DNA of 64,000 nt. Origin: Bacteroidota bacterium (GTDB lineage Bacteria; Bacteroidota; Bacteroidia; B-17B0; Aurantibacillaceae). A program made the translations under genes and the position numbers. Location of the stretch: NCBI GenBank assembly GCA_030692515.1, contig JAUXZS010000020.1, positions 186,001 through 250,000 of the forward strand. Reading direction: 5' to 3'. Positions 41,600-48,917 of the stretch are shown here, piece by piece. The notes under the pieces were generated by a model. That model saw only the letters and a list, made by a program, of their open reading frames with translations, made no database searches and was not told where the DNA came from. Positions within the stretch are counted from its first letter, which is position 1; every line of letters starts with the position of its first letter.

Positions 41600-42445
41600 T
41601 TATAAAGGTAAAGCAATTAAATCGGTAGAGCCATTCATTGGAATGTATTTTTTGTAATTAGTAAGATTAACTTCTTTTTCAGTTTTTGTATCCACCAACT
41701 TATAGTTTAACTTTTTAAAATACTCATAGTAAAAATCAAAACTAATATTTTTCTCATCCATCACATATAATCCAATTTCAAAAATAATTTTAGGACGGTA
41801 TTTTGCAATGGCTTTATCGGCACCTTTAAATACTTCGTATTCGTGACCATCAGTATCAATCTTTATAAAATCAATTTTCTCTAATTTTTCATTTTCAACA
41901 AAATCATTTAAACTAATAGATGGCACACCCTCTGCATTTTTTGGAGTTCCTAAATGAACGGGATGATCGTTGCTTCCTCTTTCTCCATTCACTTTCCAAC
42001 TACTGTAAGCTACAATATCCGGATTAACATTAGAGCTTTCTGAAACAAACGAATTAATTACAGTTACATTTTTAGCTAATTCGGGATTTAATGAAAGATT
42101 TTTTTTCAATCTTTCTAAGGCATAAAACGTAGGCTCAAAAGAATACACTTTACCTTTGTTAGCTAATTTGGCAAACTGAAGTGTCATTAAACCTACATTA
42201 GCACCAATATCAATAATTGTATAATTGTTAGCTATCGTTAAAAAAGAATTTTTTGTAATATGGCTTTGAAATTTCCCGAATAAAAACAATGATAATTCAA
42301 TTCCTTCCGCAAGGTCAACTTCATATTTAACGCCATCTCTATCAATTACACGCATTTGTTTACCAACAAACAACGTTGTAACCTTATATAAGATTTTAGC
42401 ACCAAATATTTTTATTTTCGTAACGGGTAACCAACTATTAAACAT
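41600..42445 (-). CDS. FkbM family SAM-dependent methyltransferase (second)
   Basis: 281 residues. Motif I IIDIGANVGLMTLQFAKLANKGKVYSFEPT near 75-104, and KIDFIKIDTDGHEYEVFKGADKAIAKYRPKIIFEIGLY near 190-227, typical FkbM blocks. N-terminal extension of about 65 residues precedes motif I. It is not a close copy of the first FkbM protein. Single gene on the minus strand, convergent with the first and divergent from the fused methyltransferase-glycosyltransferase gene (57 bp between starts). Substrate unknown. Confidence 0.86.
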   Translation of the reverse strand: MFNSWLPVTKIKIFGAKILYKVTTLFVGKQMRVIDRDGVKYEVDLAEGIELSLFLFGKFQSHITKNSFLTIANNYTIIDIGANVGLMTLQFAKLANKGKVYSFEPTFYALERLKKNLSLNPELAKNVTVINSFVSESSNVNPDIVAYSSWKVNGERGSNDHPVHLGTPKNAEGVPSISLNDFVENEKLEKIDFIKIDTDGHEYEVFKGADKAIAKYRPKIIFEIGLYVMDEKNISFDFYYEYFKKLNYKLVDTKTEKEVNLTNYKKYIPMNGSTDLIALPL

Positions 42446-42502
42446 TATTCTAAATTAAATGAGCACAAATATAATTTAATTATTTATTTTTACTGCTGCT
42501 GA

Positions 42503-43933
42503 ATGAATATACCAAGCCATAAGTACCAAAATTATTTTAACGACATTGCAAAAAAACGTAAAAACCGCTTTTTTAGTAAATATTACTGGAACGAGATTAC
42601 CCATTTTTGCAATTATTTCTCTCACGAAAATTCGTCTGTACTTGAAGTTGGCTGCGGCAATGGCGACCTTTTAGCCAATATTGCAGGTGATAAAAAAACC
42701 GGTATAGATTTTAGTGAAGATTACATTACCTGGGCCAAAGAAAGGCATTCCGATAAAAATATTGAGTTTTTAGTGATGGACGCCAATAAAATTGAGTTAA
42801 ATCAAAAATATGATTTAATCATTTTAAGTAATTTAATTGGCTTTGTAGATGACATTCAAAATGTACTTCAAGAGGTAAAAAAATGTTGTCACCCAAACAC
42901 AAAAATAATTGTTCAGTATTACAATTCATTATGGGAACCACTCATAAAATTTACGGAGCTTATTGGTTTAAAACAAAAAACGCCTTCACAAAATTGGTTA
43001 TCTACTAGAGATATTAATAATTTACTTTTTATTTCGGGATATGATGTTTACAGAACCACAAAACGTTTAATTTTTCCGTTTTATATTCCTATTCTATCTT
43101 TTATCCTCAATAAATATTTAGCTAAATTTCCAATATTCAGATTTTTTAGTTTTAATTTATACAACTTCGCAAAACCTTTACCCGAAAATAACGAAGAAGT
43201 TTATACTCAAAAATACTCTACAACTGTTGTTATTCCTGCTCGTAACGAAAGTGGTAATATTGAAAACGCTATTTTACGTTTACCAAAATTTGGTAAGCAT
43301 ATCGAAATTATTTTTATTGAAGGAAATAGCACAGATGATACTTGGCAAAAAATTCAACAGATTCAAAAAAAATACGCTGCCACACACGATATAAAAATTG
43401 GACAACAAAAAGGAAAAGGTAAAGGCGATGCAGTTCGCGAAGGTTATAGCATTGCCACCGGCGATATTTTAATGATTTTAGATGCCGACTTAACCGTACC
43501 GCCCGAAGATTTACCTAAATTTTATAATGCAATTGCAAGTGGTAAAGGCGATTTTATTAATGGCACACGCTTAGTTTACCCAATGGATAAAGAAGCTATG
43601 CGTTTTTTAAATTATTTAGGAAATCACTTTTTTAGCTGGGCCTTTACTTGGTTGTTAGACCAACGTTTTAAAGATACTTTATGCGGCACTAAAGTTATGT
43701 TCCGTAAAGACTATAACAAGCTTATTAAAAACAGAAAATATTTTGGTGAGTTTGATCCCTTTGGAGACTTTGATTTATTATTTGGTGCGCACAAATTAAA
43801 TTTAAAAATTGTTGAAGTTCCAATAAGATACAAAGAGCGTACTTATGGCGAAACTAATATTTCTCGCTTTAAACATGGTGTTATTTTATTACGCATGTGC
43901 GCTTTTGCAAGCAGAAAATGTAAATTTATTTAG
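42503..43933 (+). CDS. Fused methyltransferase and family 2 glycosyltransferase
   Basis: 476 residues with two separate enzymes. Residues about 1-180 are a class I methyltransferase (VLEVGCGNGDLLANI at 46-60, then DFSEDYITWAKERHSDKNIEF and an IILSNLIGFVDD segment). Residues about 235-476 are a GT-A family 2 domain of the dolichol-phosphate mannose/glucose synthase kind: VVIPARNESGNIENAI near 241, DADLTVPPEDLP near 326 (DxD), and TLCGTKVMFRKDY near 392. A hydrophobic linker near 190-220 could touch the membrane. No stop interrupts, so the fusion is real in this sequence. It may make a lipid-linked sugar that is then methylated. Confidence 0.88.
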   Translation: MNIPSHKYQNYFNDIAKKRKNRFFSKYYWNEITHFCNYFSHENSSVLEVGCGNGDLLANIAGDKKTGIDFSEDYITWAKERHSDKNIEFLVMDANKIELNQKYDLIILSNLIGFVDDIQNVLQEVKKCCHPNTKIIVQYYNSLWEPLIKFTELIGLKQKTPSQNWLSTRDINNLLFISGYDVYRTTKRLIFPFYIPILSFILNKYLAKFPIFRFFSFNLYNFAKPLPENNEEVYTQKYSTTVVIPARNESGNIENAILRLPKFGKHIEIIFIEGNSTDDTWQKIQQIQKKYAATHDIKIGQQKGKGKGDAVREGYSIATGDILMILDADLTVPPEDLPKFYNAIASGKGDFINGTRLVYPMDKEAMRFLNYLGNHFFSWAFTWLLDQRFKDTLCGTKVMFRKDYNKLIKNRKYFGEFDPFGDFDLLFGAHKLNLKIVEVPIRYKERTYGETNISRFKHGVILLRMCAFASRKCKFI

Positions 43934-44037
43934 AACCATTGTGTTTACTTTTTCCTCAAAATTTAAATAGTAAAATAGATTTTATTGTTGTCAAGTTTTT
44001 TAATGAGATGTTATTTTGATTTTTCGCAGAGATAGTT

Positions 44038-44238
44038 CCTGTCTAAACACTGCGGCTAGTTGAATCGGCGCACAGAAAAGAGTTTAGACAGGCGACGGTT
44101 TTATTTTGGCTGCCTCTTCGTCGCCAAAATAAAAATCTCCTTTACGGCAAATGTGCAATGCACATTTGAGCGAGACTGTGTGATGTGCGTTTTGGTTAAT
44201 CAACACACGACCTGGCTCAAATATTTACTAAATATTTG
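44038..44238. repeat. Composite palindromic element in a gene-free stretch
   Basis: Lies in the 466-bp gap 43934-44399. Perfect inverted pairs: CCTGTCTAAAC 44038-44048 with GTTTAGACAGG 44082-44092; TTTTATTTTGGC 44099-44110 with GCCAAAATAAAA 44123-44134; GGCGACG 44091-44097 with CGTCGCC 44119-44125 (overlapping, so alternative to the others); CAAATGTGCA 44148-44157 with TGCACATTTG 44159-44168 (10-1-10); and CAAATATTTA 44218-44227 with TAAATATTTG 44229-44238 (10-1-10). The last two hairpins are also flanked by complementary GGC/GCC and GAGC/GCTC. The rest of the gap is plain AT-rich DNA. Confidence 0.75.
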
Positions 44239-44399
44239 CCCTGAGCGTCAAAAGTGACAGAAAAAATTGCAGGAAATCTTAGATAATGCAAATATTTCTG
44301 ATGGTTATTTATTCGACAATTTTAAATTTTAATCTCTAAATAATAAGCTTTCGAATGAATTTGATATTCGACTAGTTAAAAAAATTTATTGAAACTTGT

Positions 44400-44822
44400 T
44401 TAAAGATTCATGCTTAACAAAGTCATGTAATCTTGTAGCAAAATTGTTGCGCTAATTACATCCACCGTTTCTTTATCTCTTCTATCTTTCTTTTTTAAAC
44501 CACCCATTAACATTGTTTGATGCGCCAAGGCACTTGTAAATCGTTCGTCATAACGATCAATTTTCATATCCGGAAATTTACGTTGCAAATGAATTACAAA
44601 AGGGTCAATAAAACGGGCACTATCGCTTTTATTATTTTGCATGGTTTTTGGTTCACCAACAACTATAATATCTACCTTTTCTTTTTTTAAATAATCTTCT
44701 AAAAATTTAATGAGGTCTTTGCTGTGAACCGTTGTTAAACCACTCGCAATTAATCTAAGACTGTCGGTTACTGCTATACCAACACGTTTGCTACCATAAT
44801 CTATTGCTAAAATTCTTCCCAT
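44400..44822 (-). CDS. ruvX: Putative pre-16S rRNA nuclease (YqgF/RuvX)
   Basis: 140 residues, standard size. RNase H-like fold: first catalytic Asp in LAIDYGSKRVGIAVTD near 5-19, second acidic strand with VVGEPK near 57-62 (Glu), and a third Asp in the late DERFTSALAH / DAxSAxIILQ-like region (VDVISATILLQDY near 122-134). Roles reported for the family are 16S rRNA 5' processing in E. coli and Holliday junction cleavage in other lineages. Stands alone on the minus strand, divergent from pfkA. Confidence 0.93.
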   Translation of the reverse strand: MGRILAIDYGSKRVGIAVTDSLRLIASGLTTVHSKDLIKFLEDYLKKEKVDIIVVGEPKTMQNNKSDSARFIDPFVIHLQRKFPDMKIDRYDERFTSALAHQTMLMGGLKKKDRRDKETVDVISATILLQDYMTLLSMNL

Positions 44823-44955
44823 TTACATACTAAATCTACACAAATATAGCCACAGATTTCAGGGATTACACAAATTAAGAACTACAAGAATAAAAAATAT
44901 GCTAAACTTTTAACTATTAACTAATCTCTACAAACTATTTTCGTAATTTAGTTTT

Positions 44956-45927
44956 ATGATAAAAAAGATTGGATTATTAACTTCCGGTGGCGATTCGCCT
45001 GGGATGAACGCCTGTATACGTGCGGTAGTTAGAACAGCGGTATACAATAACATTGAAGTAATTGGTTTTTTAAAAGGTTACGAAGGATTAATAGATAATG
45101 TTTTTGTAGAGCTTAAACGCGAAAGCGTTTCGGGTATAATACAAAAAGGCGGTACTATTTTAAAAACAGCACGCAGCGAACGCTTCTGGAAAGAAGAAGG
45201 CAGAATGCAAGCCGCAAAAAATTTAGAAAAAAATAATGTAGATGGCTTAGTCATAATTGGTGGCGATGGTAGTTTTCAAGGAGCAATAGAATTAAGTAAG
45301 CTCATTGCAATACCAATTGTTGGTTGCGCAGGCACTATTGATAATGATTTGGTAGGGACAGATTTTACAATAGGATACGATACAGCTATTAATACTGTTA
45401 TAGATGCGCTTGATAAGATAAGAGACACCGCAGATAGTCATGATAGGGTTTTTGTAATTGAAGTAATGGGTAAAGATGCAGGGCTAATTGCCTTACGTAC
45501 TGCCATTGCAAGTGGTGCCGAAGCGTTATTAGTTCCTGAGTTAAAAAATGATTCAGCTTCATTAATTTCAAAAATGAAACAATGGCGAAGCACTAAAAGC
45601 AGTAAAATTATTGTTGTTGCAGAAGGTGATCAAAGCGGTGGCGCATTTAAAGTAGCGGAAACCATTACTACAAATTATCCTGAGTTTGATGTGCGTGTTA
45701 GTATATTAGGACATATTCAACGTGGTGGCAACCCAACTTGTATGGAACGTGTTAACGCTAGTTTAGTAGGTTTTAATGCCGTTAAAGCTCTAATGAACGG
45801 ACATAAAAACGAAATGATAGGCATTATTAATAAACAAGTTGCTTATACCCCATTTGCCAAAGCAGTTAAACACAATCTAAAATTAAATAAAGATTTAGAA
45901 GAGTTAATAGAGATATTGAGTAGTTAG
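44956..45927 (+). CDS. pfkA: ATP-dependent 6-phosphofructokinase
   Basis: 323 residues, like bacterial PfkA (about 320). It phosphorylates fructose 6-phosphate to the 1,6-bisphosphate. GGDSPGMNA at 11-19; GGDGS at 102-106 (Gly, not Asp, at the fourth position, so ATP and not pyrophosphate is the donor); catalytic Asp129 in GTIDNDLVGTDFTIGYDTA; HIQRGGNPTCMERV near 243-256. All ligands present. The gene precedes the TIR-like gene by 22 bp, but the functional connection is doubtful. With fbp at 49885 the window covers both directions of this glycolytic step. Confidence 0.97.
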   Translation: MIKKIGLLTSGGDSPGMNACIRAVVRTAVYNNIEVIGFLKGYEGLIDNVFVELKRESVSGIIQKGGTILKTARSERFWKEEGRMQAAKNLEKNNVDGLVIIGGDGSFQGAIELSKLIAIPIVGCAGTIDNDLVGTDFTIGYDTAINTVIDALDKIRDTADSHDRVFVIEVMGKDAGLIALRTAIASGAEALLVPELKNDSASLISKMKQWRSTKSSKIIVVAEGDQSGGAFKVAETITTNYPEFDVRVSILGHIQRGGNPTCMERVNASLVGFNAVKALMNGHKNEMIGIINKQVAYTPFAKAVKHNLKLNKDLEELIEILSS

Positions 45928-45949
45928 TGGTAAATTTAAAAAACTGAAA

Positions 45950-46789
45950 ATGCCATCAAAAACAATAGAATATAAAAATGTAAAGTTCCCTCCAGAATTG
46001 ATAGTTGAAGCATATATTGCTTTCAAGGGTTTATTATTAGAGGAGAATAAGGTTTCCTATTCTAAAACATTTGCAATTAGAATTAATGATAAAGAATATT
46101 GGCAATTCGATTCTCAAGAAGAATTTTTTTCAGAATTCCGAAAAGATATTGATTCTGCAAATTTTAAACATCAGCACAATAGTAACATAGGAGGGATTGC
46201 ATTTTTTGGATTTACATTTTCTAAACTATCCTCTAGATTCGAACTATCGATTGAATTACCTGAAAGACATCAAATTGAAAAAGTTTTTGAAATTTTTGAA
46301 TCCAATTATTCAAAACATTGTACTCCAAAGGAAGTATTAATAAAAGGCATTGAATCAAAAGTTAAAATATTCATTGGTCATGGGAGAAACATTCAATGGA
46401 AGGAGCTAAAAGAACACCTACAAGACAAGCATGGCTTTGGAGTTATCTGTTATGAAACAGGGGCAAGAGCGGGTTATACAATAACAGAAGTCCTAGAAGA
46501 TATGTCATCAAAAGCATCATTTGCTTTACTTGTTTTAACCGCAGAAGACCAAAGCGTTGACGGTAAATTCCATGCACGAGAGAACGTAATTCATGAAACA
46601 GGTTTATTCCAGGGGAAATTAGGTTTCAAGAAAGCAATTGTGCTTTTAGAGGATGGCTGTAATGAATTTAGTAATATTTGTGGAGTTCAGCAAATTCGAT
46701 TTCCTAAAAATTCTATCGCCAATATTTTTGGAGACGTGCTTGCTACCATATATAGGGAATATGATTTATATAAGAAAATCAGCAGTTAA
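45950..46789 (+). CDS. TIR-like (PF10137-type) protein with an unrecognised N-terminal domain
   Basis: 279 residues. The C-terminal part (about 138-268) matches the TIR-like 'predicted nucleotide-binding' family PF10137, which includes Cap12/PycTIR effectors: KIFIGHGRN at 139-147, ETGARAGYTITEVLEDM at 169-185, FALLVLTAEDQ at 191-201 and HARENVIHETGLFQGKLG at 208-225. Glu216 in NVIHE is at the position of the catalytic Glu of NAD-cleaving TIR domains. Residues 1-130 (..FAIRINDKEYWQFDSQEEFFSEFRKD..) are not recognised and could be the sensing part. Such proteins are often NADases in anti-phage defence. No cyclase or Argonaute gene adjoins. It follows pfkA by 22 bp and ends 6 bp before a hairpin repeat. 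Confidence 0.82.
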   Translation: MPSKTIEYKNVKFPPELIVEAYIAFKGLLLEENKVSYSKTFAIRINDKEYWQFDSQEEFFSEFRKDIDSANFKHQHNSNIGGIAFFGFTFSKLSSRFELSIELPERHQIEKVFEIFESNYSKHCTPKEVLIKGIESKVKIFIGHGRNIQWKELKEHLQDKHGFGVICYETGARAGYTITEVLEDMSSKASFALLVLTAEDQSVDGKFHARENVIHETGLFQGKLGFKKAIVLLEDGCNEFSNICGVQQIRFPKNSIANIFGDVLATIYREYDLYKKISS

Positions 46790-46795
46790 CAGTTT

Positions 46796-46852
46796 AGACC
46801 TGTCAGGTTTTAAACTGTGTTTTTAATTAAACCTGACAGGTCTTTAATTTTT
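46796..46852. repeat. 57-bp hairpin repeat, copy 1 (left of toxin-antitoxin pair)
   Basis: AGACCTGTCAGGTTT (46796-46810) pairs perfectly with AAACCTGACAGGTCT (46829-46843), followed by TTAATTTTT. An almost identical 57-bp copy lies at 47520-47576, with one difference. It can also serve as terminator for the TIR-like gene, whose stop is 6 bp upstream. Confidence 0.85.
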
Positions 46853-46905
46853 ATAAAGTGTAAAAAAAAACTAACACGAATAAGAAGATAGCCCTGCGCA
46901 ATTAC

Positions 46906-46924
46906 CTTTTCAGGTTTTGAAAAG
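46906..46924. promoter_or_regulatory. Candidate operator upstream of the antitoxin gene
   Basis: CTTTTCA (46906-46912) and TGAAAAG (46918-46924) form a 7-5-7 inverted repeat about 40 bp before the antitoxin ATG. Toxin-antitoxin operons are usually autoregulated through such sites; a TTAATTTG close to the ATG may be the -7 box (one mismatch to TAnnTTTG). Confidence 0.3.
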
Positions 46925-46964
46925 TTACAGCTTTTTATTAACTTTATATTCAAATTAATTTGCC

Positions 46965-47207
46965 ATGACAACAACCGATCATATCAGAAATGGAATTATT
47001 GAAAAGCTACTTACAATTTCAAATAAAGACTATTTAACCGCCCTTTTACAATTAGTTAAAAATAGTCCAGTAGACAAGGACACTGTAAAGCTAACAGAGG
47101 AACAAATCGTAATGTTAAAGCTCAGTGATACTGACATCAAAGAAGGAAAATTGATTGCTCATTCACAACTTGACAAATCCGACTTAAAGTGGCTAAAAGA
47201 ACTGTAG
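46965..47207 (+). CDS. Antitoxin of a RelE/ParE-type pair
   Basis: 80 residues, no cysteine and no signal peptide. N-terminal half (MTTTDHIRNGIIEKLLTISNKDYLTALLQLV) is helical and could dimerise; the C-terminal half (KLTEEQIVMLKLSDTDIKEGKLI, then ..KSDLKWLKEL) is charged and likely extended, the usual toxin-wrapping segment. I do not recognise a named antitoxin family, but size, order and the 19-bp overlap with the toxin gene make the role likely. It should repress its own operon. Confidence 0.75.
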   Translation: MTTTDHIRNGIIEKLLTISNKDYLTALLQLVKNSPVDKDTVKLTEEQIVMLKLSDTDIKEGKLIAHSQLDKSDLKWLKEL

Positions 47208-47509
47208 TTTGGACTGAAACTGCCGCTCGTCAACGTCGTGAAATTCTAAAATATTGGGTTCAACGAAATGGAACAAAGACTTACGCGGAAAAACTAATTA
47301 AGCTTACCAGTGAACAAATCAAAGTAATTCAAAGCAATCCCAAATTATTTAAAAAAGCAGATTTTCCAGACACACACGTTTCAGCCTTAGGGCACTTCAG
47401 TATATTATACAAATTTACCAAAGACACTCTTATTATCACAGCATTTTGGGACAATAGACAAGATCCAAAAAAGTTGCTTGATATTTTAAAAAAAACAAAC
47501 AGCAAATAA
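47189..47509 (+). CDS. RelE/ParE family toxin
   Basis: 106 residues from GTG 47189, which overlaps the antitoxin gene by 19 bp. The start VVWTETAARQRREILKYWVQRNG (near 5-27) matches the first strand and helix of the superfamily, followed by AEKLIKLTSEQIKVIQSNPKLFKKADF and HFSILYKFTKDTLIITAFWDNRQDPKKLLDIL near 70-101, the strand set ending in the FWDNRQDP block typical of this branch in Bacteroidota. RelE toxins cut mRNA on the ribosome and ParE toxins attack gyrase; the sequence does not decide. The pair is bracketed by copies of one hairpin repeat. Confidence 0.88.
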   Translation: MAKRTVVWTETAARQRREILKYWVQRNGTKTYAEKLIKLTSEQIKVIQSNPKLFKKADFPDTHVSALGHFSILYKFTKDTLIITAFWDNRQDPKKLLDILKKTNSK

Positions 47510-47519
47510 AATTTAGTTG

Positions 47520-47576
47520 AGACCTGTCAGGTTTTAAACTGTGTTTTTAATTAAAGCTGACAGGTCTTTAATTTTT
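47520..47576. repeat. 57-bp hairpin repeat, copy 2 (right of toxin-antitoxin pair)
   Basis: Same 57-bp sequence and orientation as 46796-46852; the single difference (AAAGCTGAC for AAACCTGAC) disrupts one base pair in the stem. It starts 10 bp after the toxin stop and ends in a T-run, so it also works as a terminator. Confidence 0.85.
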
Positions 47577-47683
47577 TTTAATTGTTCCAACGGAGGTTAA
47601 GTTAAATCCCCATCACCATCTCAAAAATTTTGTTAATGCCTGTAACTTATTAGGGCGTTAAACGTTTTACTCCAAAACAGACT

Positions 47684-48295
47684 ATGCGCAAAATTATTTT
47701 ATTTTCAGGCTTATTAATTTCATTATTACTATTAAGCTCTTCTTTAATTCCTAAAAACAAAGGGAAAAACCTTCATAAAAATGGTGATATTATTTTCATC
47801 GTTAATCCCTCCGGCCAAGGTAAAGCCATACAATTAGCAACAAAATCAAAGTACACTCATGTTGGAGTTATTTTTATTGAAAATGGTAATGAAGTTGTTT
47901 ATCATGCTGTAGAGCCAGTGATGAAAAGTTCGTTAAAAGAATTTGTGGGCATGAGTGCCGATGGCAAATACGAAATAAAGCGTTTAAAAAATCAATCGCT
48001 CTTAACTACCGAAGTCATTACTAAAATGATTGCTTCCGCAAAATCACAATTAGGTTTGCATTACGATTTAGGTTTTAGTTGGGATGATAAAGAGATGTAT
48101 TGTTCTGAATATGTGTGGAAAATTTATAATAGAGCCCTTAACATTAGTGTTGGTAATTTAAAAGCCTTAAAGGAATTTGATCTTAGTCACCCTGCCGTAA
48201 AAGAAAAGTTAGTTGAGCGTTATGGCAAAAACATTCCTTTAGATGAAAATATGATTTCGCCCGGAGACATGTACAGCTCTGATTTATTAGAGTAA
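47684..48295 (+). CDS. YiiX/YebB-like NlpC/P60-superfamily cysteine hydrolase
   Basis: 203 residues with signal peptide (MRKIILFSGLLISLLLLSSSL). The permuted papain-like fold of YiiX is indicated by GDIIFIVNPSGQGKAIQLATKSKYTHVGVIFIE near 34-66 (catalytic His in THVGV) and the catalytic Cys in YCSEYVWKIY near 143-152. The family acts on peptidoglycan or acylated peptides in the periplasm; no substrate is known for this branch. Transcribed alone, downstream of the toxin-antitoxin hairpin. Confidence 0.86.
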   Translation: MRKIILFSGLLISLLLLSSSLIPKNKGKNLHKNGDIIFIVNPSGQGKAIQLATKSKYTHVGVIFIENGNEVVYHAVEPVMKSSLKEFVGMSADGKYEIKRLKNQSLLTTEVITKMIASAKSQLGLHYDLGFSWDDKEMYCSEYVWKIYNRALNISVGNLKALKEFDLSHPAVKEKLVERYGKNIPLDENMISPGDMYSSDLLE

Positions 48296-48314
48296 AAAAT
48301 GTTTGAGATTTATT

Positions 48315-48917
48315 TTAATTCCTGTTTGATAAAAATGCTAAAATGGTAATGCCATTTATAATTGAAATAGCTATCAACGACTGGATGTTTTGATTGAGGT
48401 TATAAGAGAAAAAAATCAACGAAAAAATTCCTAAAAAAACCGATAAAAATAACATGGGGCTCGCTGCCTGAATTCTGTAATAATCATCAGACGTATTAAC
48501 GTAAGCTTTTATTTCTCGCTGAAGCAAAAAATCTTTACCCACTTTAAACGTAGTAAACTTTTCCGGAGCTTCAATAAAATCATTTACAATTAAAGTATAC
48601 GCTTTGCCATTTACATCTACAATACTTATTTCTAAAACTTTTCTTTCGCCCTTTTCATTTGTTTTAAGGCTATAGTTTGTGAAAGTGTTTTTTGTATAAT
48701 GCGTTTGGTAGTTGCAAGGGCCATAAAATGAAATAATTATTTCGCAAAAAACAAAAAAACAAAAAACATTGAAGTAATTTAAAAATTTATAAGCTGGTGA
48801 TTTTTTAAAAGAATGAAGTTTATTATAAGCGCGAATTTTTTTTATTTCAACTAATTCGGCAACTTCCTCAGGTGTTAAAGGTATGCGAGGGACTCTTTTT
48901 TTTCCCTCCTCTTTCAT
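48315..48917 (-). CDS. Membrane protein of unknown function
   Basis: 200 residues. A basic cytoplasmic N-terminus (MKEEGKKRVPRIPLTPEEVAE), one hydrophobic segment at about 48-66 (LNYFNVFCFFVFCEIIISFYG), a polar periplasmic domain (about 70-145) and two hydrophobic segments at about 150-172 and 178-195. No family recognised. It overlaps the upstream glycosyltransferase gene by 4 bp (ATGA), so it belongs to the fbp-glycosyltransferase transcript and may help that membrane enzyme. Confidence 0.65.
   Translation of the reverse strand: MKEEGKKRVPRIPLTPEEVAELVEIKKIRAYNKLHSFKKSPAYKFLNYFNVFCFFVFCEIIISFYGPCNYQTHYTKNTFTNYSLKTNEKGERKVLEISIVDVNGKAYTLIVNDFIEAPEKFTTFKVGKDFLLQREIKAYVNTSDDYYRIQAASPMLFLSVFLGIFSLIFFSYNLNQNIQSLIAISIINGITILAFLSNRN

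Noticed and set aside
44060-44257. 65-codon open frame in the gap before ruvX
   Set aside because: It runs straight through the nested palindromes, resembles no known protein and has no credible start context.
45950-46789. Reading the TIR-like gene as part of a CBASS or Pycsar operon
   Set aside because: No cyclase or other CBASS component adjoins; upstream is pfkA and downstream a toxin-antitoxin pair.
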